Below are positions 1 to 9,584 of a stretch of 64,000 bases of DNA, piece after piece. A program made the position numbers and the translations under genes. Under the pieces are notes generated by a model. It did not search any database. It saw only the letters and a list, made by a program, of their open reading frames with translations, and was not told the origin of the DNA. Source of the DNA: an uncultured Prevotellaceae bacterium (lineage in GTDB: Bacteria > Bacteroidota > Bacteroidia > Bacteroidales > Muribaculaceae). The stretch lies in the NCBI GenBank assembly GCA_900317325.1, contig ONGE01000011.1:21070-85069 (forward strand), in the 5' to 3' direction. Each line of letters begins with the position of its first letter. Position 1 is the stretch's first letter.

Positions 1-956
1 TTGTTGGCCTGGGACTGCTCTTGCTTGCCGCTAATTATCTCGTGGATTCCTCGGTGGCGATAGCCCAGCGGGCCAAGATATCTAATTTCATCATCGGCCT
101 CACCATTGTGGGCATCGGCACCAGCGCTCCCGAGTTGTTCGTCTCGATATCGTCGGCACTCAGCAACAGCGGCGACATCGCCATGGGTAATGTCGTGGGT
201 TCCAACATCGCCAATATCTTTCTGATTTTAGGTGTGACGGCAACGATACTGCCGTTCCCCATCGAGCGCTTGCAGCGGCTTCGCGACATCCCGTTCCTGA
301 TTGCCATGACCATCCTTGTCATGGCCCTGGCCAACGATGCTGTGATTCCCGGCCTGGACCAGAACTCGCTCAACCGCATCGACGGTATCTTCCTGCTCAT
401 CTTGTTCGTCGGCTACATGTGCTGGGTCATCGTCCAGAAGGGCAAGGACCCCAAGAAGGCGATAATGGAGGCCGACGAGGAAGCCAAGTCCTCGCTTGCG
501 GGCAAGTCACCGTGGCTGCTGTGGGCTATCGCGGTCGTCTCGCTGGTGGCGCTTATCTTTGGTGGCAACCTGTTCCTTGACAGTGCCAAGAACCTGGCAC
601 GTGACTGGGGCATGAGCGAGGCGGTCATTGCCATCACCATCGTTGCGGTGGGTACCTCCTTGCCCGAATTGGTCACCGCCATCGTCGCTGCCTCCAAGAA
701 GAATCCCCAGCTGGCACTGGGAAACGTCATCGGCAGCAACCTGTTCAACCTGATGTTCATCCTGGGCACCGCATCCACTGTCAAGCCGCTGGTATTTGTT
801 GACATCAACATCTGGGACTATGCCGTGATGTTTGTGTCGGCAGTGATGCTCTATCTGGTGATTTACACCTTCAAGAAGAACAAGCTTGATCGCGCCGAGG
901 GCATTATCTTTCTTGCTGCATATATCGGTTACACGGTCTATCTGCTGCTGCGTTAA
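1..956 (+). CDS. Calcium/sodium antiporter (CaCA family), 5' end missing
   Basis: Integral inner-membrane cation exchanger of the YrbG/CaCA family, which trades Ca2+ for Na+ or H+. The reading frame is open to the left window edge and the residues just before the first possible internal start (TTG at 21) continue the hydrophobic first helix, so the true start lies outside the window. Both signature alpha repeats are visible: GTSAPELFVS near the N-terminus and VGTSLPELVTA in the second half, separated by a charged cytoplasmic loop (around EADEEAKSS), as in the usual inverted two-repeat fold. The C-terminus is intact. A 46-nt gap separates it from the next gene on the same strand. Family assignment is secure; the transported ion is inferred from the family. 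Confidence 0.93.
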   Translation, partial: VGLGLLLLAANYLVDSSVAIAQRAKISNFIIGLTIVGIGTSAPELFVSISSALSNSGDIAMGNVVGSNIANIFLILGVTATILPFPIERLQRLRDIPFLIAMTILVMALANDAVIPGLDQNSLNRIDGIFLLILFVGYMCWVIVQKGKDPKKAIMEADEEAKSSLAGKSPWLLWAIAVVSLVALIFGGNLFLDSAKNLARDWGMSEAVIAITIVAVGTSLPELVTAIVAASKKNPQLALGNVIGSNLFNLMFILGTASTVKPLVFVDINIWDYAVMFVSAVMLYLVIYTFKKNKLDRAEGIIFLAAYIGYTVYLLLR

Positions 957-1002
957 ACCATTGCGGCTGGTTTCAGTCCAATAATCACAATACTGGTAAG
1001 CT

Positions 1003-2274
1003 ATGAAGCATCGTTTGATCATATCGTTGTGCTGCTGCCTGCTCGCGGCTGCGGCAGTCATGGCACAGGATGTGGTGGACACGCGTCCCCACATCTTTGA
1101 CAGCAATGTGCGCTCCCTCAAGGTGTGCCTGCAGAACAACATGTATATCCCTGCGGTGTATATGATGGGCAGTGACGACCGCTTGTTGGTCGAGTTCGAC
1201 TATCTGGGCTATGAGCCGCATTACTTGCGCTACAGCATCACCCATTGCAATGCCGACTGGCAGCCGTCGCAGCTGGTCGAGAGCGAGTATGTGTCCGGTT
1301 TCAACTATGCCGATATCGATGACTTTGCGCCCAGCGAGGCCACCTATGTTCATTACTACAACTACCAGTTTGAACTGCCCAACGAGAATATGGAGTTTCT
1401 GGTGAGCGGTAACTATCTGCTCTCGGTGTATGAGCAGGATGACCCCGACGAGGTTTTGTTCCAGACCCGCATTTCGGTGTGCGAGGGACGGGTGGGGGTG
1501 TACCCTAAGGTGACTTCACGCACCGATGTGGATTACAACAACCGCTTCCAGCAGGTGTCGTTCGACGTGCGTTACAGGCCTAACCAGATCAGGGACCCCT
1601 ACAGTGAATTGATCTGTGTCGTCACTCAGAATTCCCGCGACGATAACGCTGTGATTGTGACGCGCCCCATGATGGTGGCGATGGACCATGTGACCTACGA
1701 TCACAACCGCGACCTCATCTTCCCTGCTGGCAATGAGTTCCGCCGCTTCGAGACGGTCAATGCCCACACCATCAATATGGGCGTGCAGTCCATCCGCTAT
1801 TTCGACCCCATGTATCATGCCATCCTGATGGTCGATGAGCCCCGCACCGAGATGTATCTCTATGACAAGACGCAATTTGGCCGATTCACCATCCGCAATG
1901 CCGAGGCTTTCGGCGAGAACGCGCTTCAGGCCGATTACATGATCACTCACTTCACGCTCGATACGGGTGGTAAACTCAACGGAGGTCAAGTGGTGCTCTA
2001 TGGTGAATTCCTGAATGGGTATCCGGCTTCACAGGCGGTGATGAAGTATGACACCGCCAGCGGATGCTATGTGGCCGATATAATGCTTAAACAGGGTGCC
2101 TATAACTATATGTACCTTTGGGTGCCCGATGGCACATCCATGGGCCAGACTTCCAAGATCGAGGGTGATCACTTCGAGGCCGTCAACGAGTACCTGGTCA
2201 TGGTGTATGACCACCCCATGGGTGAGCGCTACGACCGCCTCGTGGGCTACGGTGTCGCTTACTCCGGCAAGTAA
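1003..2274 (+). CDS. Type IX secretion system Plug protein (DUF5103)
   Basis: Exported protein of 423 residues with a clear signal peptide (hydrophobic residues 5-20, cleavage after AQ at 22). The rest matches my recollection of the DUF5103 family: an N-terminal beta-rich stretch with HIFDSNVRSLKV and a YxxHxNADW-like segment (THCNADW), followed by long beta strands. Members of this family were identified as the Plug that closes the periplasmic side of the SprA translocon of the type IX secretion system. Here it would act in the periplasm against the outer membrane. No other T9SS gene is in the window, and no exported protein in the window shows a typical T9SS C-terminal domain. Identification rests on sequence resemblance, so the family is likely and the role is inferred. 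Confidence 0.78.
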   Translation: MKHRLIISLCCCLLAAAAVMAQDVVDTRPHIFDSNVRSLKVCLQNNMYIPAVYMMGSDDRLLVEFDYLGYEPHYLRYSITHCNADWQPSQLVESEYVSGFNYADIDDFAPSEATYVHYYNYQFELPNENMEFLVSGNYLLSVYEQDDPDEVLFQTRISVCEGRVGVYPKVTSRTDVDYNNRFQQVSFDVRYRPNQIRDPYSELICVVTQNSRDDNAVIVTRPMMVAMDHVTYDHNRDLIFPAGNEFRRFETVNAHTINMGVQSIRYFDPMYHAILMVDEPRTEMYLYDKTQFGRFTIRNAEAFGENALQADYMITHFTLDTGGKLNGGQVVLYGEFLNGYPASQAVMKYDTASGCYVADIMLKQGAYNYMYLWVPDGTSMGQTSKIEGDHFEAVNEYLVMVYDHPMGERYDRLVGYGVAYSGK

Positions 2275-2295
2275 CCCCGTACCCCGCGCTATCCG

Positions 2296-2344
2296 TTTTT
2301 CTGTACTATCCGTTATATCCGTTTCCCCCGTAATCTCCGTTACG
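2296..2344. repeat. Degenerate ATCCGTT-type spacer repeat
   Basis: The spacer between the Plug gene and nspC holds four or five imperfect copies of a unit like TATCCGTTT. Related CCGTTT/AAACGG units recur at about 47569-47612, 50590-50640, 51795-51830 and 59842-59852. They show no coding potential. Confidence 0.6.
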
Positions 2345-2345
2345 G

Positions 2346-3491
2346 TCAGCTCATCCGCGTCTTGTAGTCGATGTAATCGAATTCCCTCAGCACCTCGATG
2401 CTGCCGTCCAGCCGCTTGAACAGGATCGACGGATGCTGGATGCCGTTGAACATGTTGGTCTTGACGGTTGTGTAGTGATTCATGTCCTCAAAGGTGATGC
2501 GGTCGCCGCGCTTCAGGGGCTTCTCAAAACTCCAGTCCCCCACATAGTCGCCGCTTAGGCACGAATTGCCGCCCATGCGGTAGGTGGGTTTGGTCGGGTC
2601 CACCTCGTCGAGGGCCTGTGTGATTTTGGGCTGATAGGGCATCTCCAGGCAGTCGGGCATGTGACAGGCAAAAGACACGTCGGTGATAGCCGTGGTGATG
2701 CCGCTGTTGGTCACTACATCCACCACGCTGGCTTCCAGGTCACCCGTCTGCCAGCACCAGGCGCTGCCGGGCTCCAGGATGAGTTGCAGGTTGGGATAAG
2801 CACCCTGGAAGGCTCCAAGCACCTGTTCCAGATGACCGATGTTGTAGCCCTTGCGCGTCATCAGGTGTCCGCCGCCCATATTGAGCCACTTGAGGCGCGG
2901 CAGATACTGCCCGAATTGCTGTTTCAAGGCCAACAGCACCTTCTCCAGGTCAAAACTTGTACTCTCGCACAAGGCATGGAAATGGAAACCCTCGATGCCC
3001 TCGGGCAACTCCTTGAGGTCGCTCGCCAGCACGCCGAAGCGCGACCCCGGGCAGCAGGGGTTGTAGATGTCGGTCTCGATGACCGAGCACATGGGATTCA
3101 CCCTCAAGCCACAGCTCACCTGTTCTCCCGGCCAGTCACTGTTATGCTGATTCACTCGGTCGGCAAATCGCAGGTATTGCTCAATGGAGTTGAACGTGAT
3201 GTGGGAACTGCCGGCGATATAGGCGTCGATGGTGTCGTCGGTATAGGCAGGGCAATAGGTATGGGTGCGGCACTTGAGCTCATCGTTGGCCAGCAGCATC
3301 TCGTTCACCGAACTGGCGGTGGACTCGATGCCATATTCCCTGAACACGTCAAACGTTCGCCACAGGGCATTGGCTTTGAAGGCCATGATGATGTCCACTC
3401 CCGTGCGCTGGGCAACTCCGGTAATCAGCTCGATGTTGCGGCGCAGCTTTTCCTCATACACGATATAATAGGGTGTCTTGTACTCTTCCAT
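2346..3491 (-). CDS. nspC: Carboxynorspermidine decarboxylase
   Basis: PLP-dependent fold-III decarboxylase of 381 residues that converts carboxyspermidine or carboxynorspermidine to the polyamine in the cytoplasm. The PLP lysine is K39 in IIMAFKANA; the phosphate-binding MGGGHLM segment, the CEST motif and the EPGSAW segment near residue 250 are those of the NspC branch of alanine-racemase-fold enzymes. Full length. It lies 13 nt downstream of uvrD on the same strand, so the two are probably cotranscribed, although their functions are unrelated. The partner dehydrogenase is not in the window. Confidence 0.93.
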   Translation of the reverse strand: MEEYKTPYYIVYEEKLRRNIELITGVAQRTGVDIIMAFKANALWRTFDVFREYGIESTASSVNEMLLANDELKCRTHTYCPAYTDDTIDAYIAGSSHITFNSIEQYLRFADRVNQHNSDWPGEQVSCGLRVNPMCSVIETDIYNPCCPGSRFGVLASDLKELPEGIEGFHFHALCESTSFDLEKVLLALKQQFGQYLPRLKWLNMGGGHLMTRKGYNIGHLEQVLGAFQGAYPNLQLILEPGSAWCWQTGDLEASVVDVVTNSGITTAITDVSFACHMPDCLEMPYQPKITQALDEVDPTKPTYRMGGNSCLSGDYVGDWSFEKPLKRGDRITFEDMNHYTTVKTNMFNGIQHPSILFKRLDGSIEVLREFDYIDYKTRMS

Positions 3492-3504
3492 TGTCTTATG
3501 GTCT

Positions 3505-5886
3505 TTATAGGATTTGGAATTTGGCGAATTTCAGCAGCAGTTTGCGAGTCTGCCCGTCACCGAAGACGACATCTATCTTCGCGTCACCGCTGGTGTCAAT
3601 GTTGATGATGGTTCCGCGCCCGAACCGCTGGTGCAGCACCTCATCGTTCACTTTCAGCTCATCAACGGTGTGGATGGTGAAGTCACCGCTGGCGGCACTC
3701 GACGGGGCAGGGGTGGCGGGTCTTGAAGGCGTCGCCGGTCGCAATGGTGTCGTCGGCGTTGTCAAGGATGGTCTCGTGGACCGGGGCTTTGACTCGATCG
3801 TGCGTCTCGGTTTCTCAGGAACGGGGCCGTCTTCCCAGTCGTCCCAACTCGTGCGCTTGCGCGACGGCATGGGGGCCGAGTTGGTGCTGCCCATCAGCAG
3901 GTACTGGGGCGCAATGTCACGCAGGAAGCGGCTGATGACGCAGCTCTTGGTCTGCCCGTTGTGGTAGCGCGAGGTGGCATAGGTGATGACGCAATTCACC
4001 TCGGCGCGCGTGATGGCGACATACAGCAGGCGCCGCTCCTCCTCAATTTGATAGAGCGAGCCAGCACTCATGGCGCTGGGGAACAGGTCCTCTTCCACGC
4101 CCACGATGATGACGTTCTTGAACTCAAGGCCCTTGGCGGCATGCACCGTCATCAGGGTGACTTTCTCGCCGTCGGGGTCGTTCATGTCTTGGTCGGTGAG
4201 CAGCGAGGTCTCGGCCAGGAAGTCACCGATCTGGTAATGCTCGTCACCGCTCTCCTCCTTGATTTGCTGGAAGTCGTTGACGGCGTTGATCAGCTCGTCC
4301 AGGTTCTCGATGCGGCTGATGTTCTCGGGCGTGTTGTCGCCCATGAGCACGCTCTTGATGCGCGTGCGCTTCACCATCTCTTGAGCCACGTCAAGAGCGT
4401 TGCCGCCGTCGCTGTTGAGCTGGATTAGGCCTTTCATGAGTGTGGTGAAACCCTCCAGCTTGGTCATGGTGCCGCGGTTCACGTTGAGGCCGTGCTGTTC
4501 AGGATTGTTGATGACTTGCCACAGGCTGACCCCATTCTCGGTGGCGCAGTGGGTAATCTTGCCCACTGTGGTATCGCCGATGCCGCGTGCCGGATAGTTG
4601 ATGACGCGCCTCAGGGCCTCGTCATCGTCGGGGTTGATGATGAGCCTCAAGTAGCAGATGGCATCTTTCACCTCCTTGCGCTGATAGAACGACAGACCGC
4701 CGTAGATGCGGTAGGGGATGGCACTGCGCATGTTGCCGTGCTTGTCGCGGCGGCCGCCGTTGCTCAGGGCTTCCTCAAGCACACGCGACTGGGCGTTGGT
4801 GCGGTAGAGCACGGCGTAGTCCTCGTAGCTGTCGCCCTGACGGGCTTTAAGCGCTGCAATCTGATTGGCGACGACATAGGCCTCCTCGTAGTCGCTATAG
4901 CACTGGATGACCGGGATGCGCTCGCCCACGGCGTTCTTGCTGAACAGGTGCTTGGCGATCTGGCCGCGGTTTTTCTCGATGAGGCTGTTGGCGGCATCGG
5001 TGATTGTCTGGGTCGAGCGGTAGTTGCGTTCCAGCTTGAATGTTTTGATCTCGGGGTAGAACCGTTGCAGGCGCAGGATGTTGTCGATGTTGGCCCCGCG
5101 AAAGCTGTAGATGCTTTGGGCATCGTCACCCACGACGCACAGGCGGTTATACTTTTTGCTCAGCTGGTGAACAATCAGGTGCTGCGAGAAATTGGTGTCT
5201 TGATACTCATCCACAAGGATATAGCGGAAGAACTCCTGATATTGCTCCAGCACGTCGGGATTGTCGCGCAGCAGGATATTGGTGTAGAGCAGCAGGTCGT
5301 CGAAGTCCATCGCTCCGGCGATGCGGCAACGGCGCCAGTATTGCTTGTAGATGGCCGCAGTCTCGGGACGTTGGGCGTCGCGGTCGGCATCAATCAGGTC
5401 TTGGTTGCTGGCATAGTCCTCGGGGGTGATCAGCGCGTTCTTGGCATTGCTGATCTGCGTCTGGATAGTGGCGGGCTTATAGACCTTGTCGTCGAGGCCC
5501 ATATCCTTGACGATGAGCTTGATGAGGGAGCGCGAGTCACTCTGGTCGTAGATGGTGAAATCATTCTTGAAGCCGATGCGGTCGGCATTGCGGCGCAGCA
5601 AGCGGGAGAAAATGGAGTGGAATGTGCCCATCCACAGCTGGGCGGCGACATCGGGGCCCGCAAGCGGTTCGATGCGCTCGCGCATCTCGCGGGCAGCCTT
5701 GTTGGTGAAGGTGAGCGCCATGATGCGCCACGGTTCGTAGCCCAGCCTGAGCAGATGCACGATTTTGTAGGTCAGCACGCGCGTCTTGCCCGAGCCGGCC
5801 CCCGCAATCACCAGTTGCGGCCCGTCGCAATACTCGACGGCCGCACGCTGCTGCTCATTCAGTTTCTCCAGATAATCTTCATTCAT
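3505..5886 (-). CDS. UvrD/PcrA-type superfamily 1 DNA helicase
   Basis: ATP-dependent 3'-5' DNA helicase of 793 residues for repair and replication-fork processing. Walker A GAGSGKT lies at about residues 30-36, the Walker B/motif II is VDEYQD, motif III includes VGDDAQSIYSFRGA, and later motifs include MTVHAAKGLEF and LLYVAITRA. A Pro/Ser/Thr-rich linker (about residues 660-730) leads to a C-terminal beta module (VLHQRFGRGTI) like the RNA-polymerase-binding Tudor-like end of PcrA/UvrD. The start is fixed by a TATATTTG promoter box whose last base is only 5 nt before the ATG, so the transcript may be leaderless. nspC follows 13 nt downstream. PcrA or UvrD naming cannot be separated by eye. 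Confidence 0.95.
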   Translation of the reverse strand: MNEDYLEKLNEQQRAAVEYCDGPQLVIAGAGSGKTRVLTYKIVHLLRLGYEPWRIMALTFTNKAAREMRERIEPLAGPDVAAQLWMGTFHSIFSRLLRRNADRIGFKNDFTIYDQSDSRSLIKLIVKDMGLDDKVYKPATIQTQISNAKNALITPEDYASNQDLIDADRDAQRPETAAIYKQYWRRCRIAGAMDFDDLLLYTNILLRDNPDVLEQYQEFFRYILVDEYQDTNFSQHLIVHQLSKKYNRLCVVGDDAQSIYSFRGANIDNILRLQRFYPEIKTFKLERNYRSTQTITDAANSLIEKNRGQIAKHLFSKNAVGERIPVIQCYSDYEEAYVVANQIAALKARQGDSYEDYAVLYRTNAQSRVLEEALSNGGRRDKHGNMRSAIPYRIYGGLSFYQRKEVKDAICYLRLIINPDDDEALRRVINYPARGIGDTTVGKITHCATENGVSLWQVINNPEQHGLNVNRGTMTKLEGFTTLMKGLIQLNSDGGNALDVAQEMVKRTRIKSVLMGDNTPENISRIENLDELINAVNDFQQIKEESGDEHYQIGDFLAETSLLTDQDMNDPDGEKVTLMTVHAAKGLEFKNVIIVGVEEDLFPSAMSAGSLYQIEEERRLLYVAITRAEVNCVITYATSRYHNGQTKSCVISRFLRDIAPQYLLMGSTNSAPMPSRKRTSWDDWEDGPVPEKPRRTIESKPRSTRPSLTTPTTPLRPATPSRPATPAPSSAASGDFTIHTVDELKVNDEVLHQRFGRGTIINIDTSGDAKIDVVFGDGQTRKLLLKFAKFQIL

Positions 5887-5891
5887 GGATG

Positions 5892-5899
5892 CAAATATA
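5892..5899 (-). promoter_or_regulatory. -7 box TATATTTG of uvrD
   Basis: Read on the minus strand this is TATATTTG, a full match to the Bacteroidetes TAnnTTTG box. Only five bases (CATCC) separate it from the uvrD ATG at 5886. I see no clear TTG about 20 nt upstream. Confidence 0.6.
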
Positions 5900-5954
5900 C
5901 TACTTTTTCGGTGTGTCTTTAGGTTACTTGGAGCAGAATTACGCTATTCTTGTT

Positions 5955-6893
5955 CTATATCTCATTATCAAAAGTGGCTTCGCGGTACTTGATCAGTTCG
6001 ATGTTCAGCTGCTCGAGGAGCGAGAGCCTGATTTCGTCGTTATTCTCAACCGGCTGGTACCACGGTTCTTTGCCGAAGTATTCCTTCAGGTCCTTGGATT
6101 GGAACACATAGCCGCGACGGGCAAGGATGGCATTGCGCATCAGGCGCAGCGTCGGTTTGTCGTAGTAGTTCAGTTCGCTGCCATGGAGCAGTGTGTGGCA
6201 CACATAGTCATAGCAGCCGCAGTTGGGGTTGGATTCGATGAGGGTTAAACTGTCAACAAGCAATCTGTGCGGAAATTCATACTCATCAAACCCCACTGGA
6301 TACAGGCACAGGCCGCCCTTGATGAACTGCACTTCCATTGGGCCGTTCAACGGGGTCCCTTCACCGTCGATACTGAGGATGCCTGTCGTGTGGCCGTTAA
6401 AGGTCATGGCTTCGATAGGCACATAGGTCCCTCCCACGAGGGCTTTGTTCCAATCGATGGTCACGCGGGTGCCGTCGGCCATGGTGTAGTCGCCCCTGAG
6501 CATCCCCATCCAGTTCTCCACATTGAGTTTCTGGTTGTCCTCTTCTCGGGTTGCGTCCATGATTTTGTAGAGGGCGCCTTTTGAGTCATAGAAACAGAGG
6601 ATATTCAAGTCCTCCTGCTGGACGAGGCGAACGGTGTGCCCTATTTCTTCGACCATCATCGCGTCGTTGGGACCCTCGGCGATGCTGTAGGTGCCTGGCT
6701 CGCCTTTCACGGGCACCAGCATGAATTCGAGTTCCTCGCCCTCGACTGTTGAGCCTAAGATCACTTTTCCCCCTTCGGTCAGGGTGGCGTTATAGACGAG
6801 TGCGCCGTTGTACCATGCGCTGCCTTGCTCGATGTCTTGTGCCCATGCGGTAAATGCACTGAGCATCAGTAAGATGAATGCAATATTTCTCAT
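5955..6893 (-). CDS. Exported protein with C-terminal YARHG domain
   Basis: Protein of 312 residues with a signal peptide (cleavage after AWAQ at about 18). The middle is beta-rich and unrecognised. The last 65 residues carry the pattern of the YARHG domain: N-A-I-x-A-R-R-G-Y-x-F (around residue 255), then L-K-E-Y-F and the EPWYQP turn. This domain is extracellular and often found with peptidase or lipoprotein partners; its function is not established. It is the last of five same-strand genes for exported proteins (5955-10960), 29 nt after the previous one, and most likely cotranscribed with them. Confidence 0.75.
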   Translation of the reverse strand: MRNIAFILLMLSAFTAWAQDIEQGSAWYNGALVYNATLTEGGKVILGSTVEGEELEFMLVPVKGEPGTYSIAEGPNDAMMVEEIGHTVRLVQQEDLNILCFYDSKGALYKIMDATREEDNQKLNVENWMGMLRGDYTMADGTRVTIDWNKALVGGTYVPIEAMTFNGHTTGILSIDGEGTPLNGPMEVQFIKGGLCLYPVGFDEYEFPHRLLVDSLTLIESNPNCGCYDYVCHTLLHGSELNYYDKPTLRLMRNAILARRGYVFQSKDLKEYFGKEPWYQPVENNDEIRLSLLEQLNIELIKYREATFDNEI

Positions 6894-6922
6894 AATAATG
6901 ATTCTGTTGTGTTGATTCGTTG

Positions 6923-8125
6923 TTAATCAGCGATTCGGTATTCCTTGCCGGTGAATCGGCCGTCGATGGTATAGACGCGCTCCACCGAGTAGCGGCCACC
7001 CTCGAGGTCGTAGAGGTAATGGCTCATGTGGATTTCCTGTTTCCCTGGATCGATGGCAATCAGCCCTTCGTTGGTGGGCAACTGAATGACTTCCCTAGTA
7101 CTGATGTCGATGATGTAGGACCACACGTTGCGGTTGTCGGGACAACCCTCGACAAAGATTTTGTCGGCATCCCAGGGAATGAAGAGGGTGGTGAAGCAGT
7201 TGCCGGCGGCAATCAGGTTCATTGAGGTCTTGATGCCGTTGCCGTTTCGCATCTGGTCCCACAACGGTGCTGCGGTGTTCTCGGTGGCAAACAGGTAGGT
7301 CACAAAGCCTGTGTTCTTGTCACGCATCCACACCGACCACTGGCCATTCTCTGAACCCACGCCGCCAACGTTCACATACAGCTCCCTGTTGTCATCCTCA
7401 TCTTTTAACTCGGCATCATCGGGCAGCCTGACCTCCTCTTCCATCTCGTCCATGTCTTCATAGGCATCGGCGCTGGAGTGGTCATACACATGGGCCATGC
7501 CGGTAAAGACATATTTGTGGTACCAGTTCTCTCCCGCGGGTGAGGTCTCTTCCACGACGATGGTCTGGTCATATTCAAATCCCAGATAATAGTGTAAGGT
7601 GGAATTTGCCCATTTGCGTGGAAGGTTATGGAAGGGGGTGTTTTCAGGCCTCATTATTTGGCTCGCGGGGTCATAGTAGTAGAAGCAGCAGAAAGGCTGG
7701 ACCTCGTCATCGGCTTCAGCGAAACTGATAACGAAGTATGCACACCCGTTATCGCACTGATAGACGCGCGCTTCAACGTCTTGGGCCGCTCCCTCCATGT
7801 GGTGGAAATAGGCCCAGCCGAAGTCCTCACAGTCCACAAACACTATGCCGTGGCACCCGGGGGGCATGGTCGCTTCGTCGTGCTGATAATAGCTGTTGTC
7901 GCCTGCCGCACCGATGATCGCCTGAACGCTCGCTGTGGGCCACACGGCGTGAAATGCCCTCATCAGCGTCATCACGTCGACTGTTCCGTCGCTGCTCTTC
8001 ACGGGGATGGGCTTGCTCTTCCAGTTGTCATTGATGACCTTGAGCGGCAGGATGTTGGGTTCCATGCCTTGGGCGTCAAATGCCAGCGCCCAGCAGCAGA
8101 GTAATAATGTGATTGCTTTTCTCAT
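6923..8125 (-). CDS. Exported protein of unknown function (400 aa)
   Basis: I do not recognise this protein. The frame is open further upstream, but the start at 8125 is preferred because it gives a signal peptide (MRKAITLLLCCWALAFDAQG) and lies 10 nt after the preceding stop. The mature part is acidic, with a DMDEMEEEV stretch and several Cys (CEDF, CDNGCAYF, CCFYYY), then a C-terminal half of repeating short beta strands with WSVWMRDK and WDADKIFV segments that could form a propeller-like or other beta fold. Member of the five-gene exported-protein operon; 29 nt before the YARHG gene. No enzyme motif seen. Confidence 0.72.
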   Translation of the reverse strand: MRKAITLLLCCWALAFDAQGMEPNILPLKVINDNWKSKPIPVKSSDGTVDVMTLMRAFHAVWPTASVQAIIGAAGDNSYYQHDEATMPPGCHGIVFVDCEDFGWAYFHHMEGAAQDVEARVYQCDNGCAYFVISFAEADDEVQPFCCFYYYDPASQIMRPENTPFHNLPRKWANSTLHYYLGFEYDQTIVVEETSPAGENWYHKYVFTGMAHVYDHSSADAYEDMDEMEEEVRLPDDAELKDEDDNRELYVNVGGVGSENGQWSVWMRDKNTGFVTYLFATENTAAPLWDQMRNGNGIKTSMNLIAAGNCFTTLFIPWDADKIFVEGCPDNRNVWSYIIDISTREVIQLPTNEGLIAIDPGKQEIHMSHYLYDLEGGRYSVERVYTIDGRFTGKEYRIAD

Positions 8126-8135
8126 CGCTTGATGG

Positions 8136-9584
8136 TCATTTGTCACTAATCTCGTTCCAGTAAATGAAGGGTTCTTGGGCTTCGGGCACGGCCTGCATGT
8201 AGGCTTTCCCTTGCTCAACGCTGATTTCTTTCCCATTGAGGGCGCAACCGTCAAGTTCGCCGTAAACCTGCAGTCCGTTGAACCTTTCAATCACCGTGCC
8301 GTTCTTGAACTTGAAGATTTCGGTATAATAGGACGGTCCCCCGGCAGGTCCCGAGATTACCAGGTAACAGTTGCCGTCTCTGCTTTTGGGGAACGATGGC
8401 TTGAAATTGCCTCTCACGGTGCCGATGAGCTCGAATTTGTCGCCCTCGCGGCTGAAGAATGCGCCGTTTTCTTCGGCCTCATCGCTGATCCAGATTTGCT
8501 CGCCCATATAGTCGATAAAGACATGGGCCCACTTGGTCAGATTCACGTTCTCGTTTTCACCTGGATCTTCGGCGATGTAGAGCTTCTTCATCTCCTCGAT
8601 GTCCTTTTTCCACACGGGAATCTGCTCGTCAATCAGGCTGTGGTATACGGCATATTCCTGGCGGTCGAGTTTGCCGTTATTAAGGGTCAGGATGCCGGTG
8701 GTGGCACTCTCGGGAGCCCAATGGAGAAAGCAAAGCTCCACTCCTTGAGGGCCTTCAAATGCCGCCGCAATGTTGCTGGGGTAGTACTCGCCGCCGTCAT
8801 CGGCATTCCATGTGCAGCCAAACTCCGGGTCATACCACCCTTCGACGGGATAGGAATAGATCTTATCGCCGTCGATGATGATTTCCAGCGCCAATGCCGA
8901 CATCTCGTTCGGGTTATGCTTCTTTCTTGCGCTGTTCTTGTATTCGCCCTCGAATTGCATCACGCCATAGGTGTAACGGTCACCGATGATATAGGTTTTC
9001 TTCGACAGCTCGGCCTTCATGCCGTATTTCTCTTCCATCTTCTTGATGACAGCAGCTGGTAGCGGCACTTCCTCATCCGTCATGGCCGGTTGAATGTTGA
9101 GCGGTTTGTGGGAGGCGAGATAGCTGTCGGTAACGACAACATTGCCGGGCACTTCGTCCATATTCATTTTGGACTTGCCCTGGAGGGTGAACCGGGCACC
9201 GGCTGAGGGAATTTTGGGCATGCCATGCAATTCGCCTGGGAAGATTTTCTCGCCATCGGGGTTGAGCAGAATCTCATCCACATATTTCACATCTAGTGTC
9301 TTGGTGCCGTCAACAATCAGTTTGGTGTACTTGGAGGCGTTGCGGCGAAATTGCTCCTGAATGGCCCATGCCTGATGAATTTCTTCATAGTAATCGGCAT
9401 AGTCCTCGTTAAACTGGGGCTCTTCAAGGTCACACCAATAAACCATCTGCATCATGCCGTCGTTGGTGCCGAGCAGGAACATGGGTGGGAGCGTGGCCCC
9501 GTCATTTTTGTCGGGGCCGCTGCCTGCCGTCATAGGGAGAATACTGCAGGCAAAAATCAAGGAGAAAAACAATATCTTATTCAT
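8136..9584 (-). CDS. Exported protein of unknown function (482 aa)
   Basis: Unrecognised. The ATG at 9584 is chosen over an upstream frame extension because it begins a signal peptide (hydrophobic residues 4-20) and because its ATG overlaps the stop of the upstream gene by 8 bp, suggesting translational coupling. A Cys in LIFACS could serve as a weak lipobox, but a normal signal peptide is as likely. The mature protein is rich in charged and aromatic residues, with DEEVPLPAAVIKKMEEKYG followed by a beta region (YIIGDRYTYGVMQFEGEY) and a C-terminal half with VFIDYMGEQIWI and YLVISGPAGGPSYY. Third gene of the exported-protein operon. Confidence 0.72.
   Translation of the reverse strand: MNKILFFSLIFACSILPMTAGSGPDKNDGATLPPMFLLGTNDGMMQMVYWCDLEEPQFNEDYADYYEEIHQAWAIQEQFRRNASKYTKLIVDGTKTLDVKYVDEILLNPDGEKIFPGELHGMPKIPSAGARFTLQGKSKMNMDEVPGNVVVTDSYLASHKPLNIQPAMTDEEVPLPAAVIKKMEEKYGMKAELSKKTYIIGDRYTYGVMQFEGEYKNSARKKHNPNEMSALALEIIIDGDKIYSYPVEGWYDPEFGCTWNADDGGEYYPSNIAAAFEGPQGVELCFLHWAPESATTGILTLNNGKLDRQEYAVYHSLIDEQIPVWKKDIEEMKKLYIAEDPGENENVNLTKWAHVFIDYMGEQIWISDEAEENGAFFSREGDKFELIGTVRGNFKPSFPKSRDGNCYLVISGPAGGPSYYTEIFKFKNGTVIERFNGLQVYGELDGCALNGKEISVEQGKAYMQAVPEAQEPFIYWNEISDK

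Noticed and set aside
3505-5886. A defence island helicase
   Set aside because: Motifs and length fit a housekeeping UvrD/PcrA, with a polyamine gene as neighbour and no defence genes.
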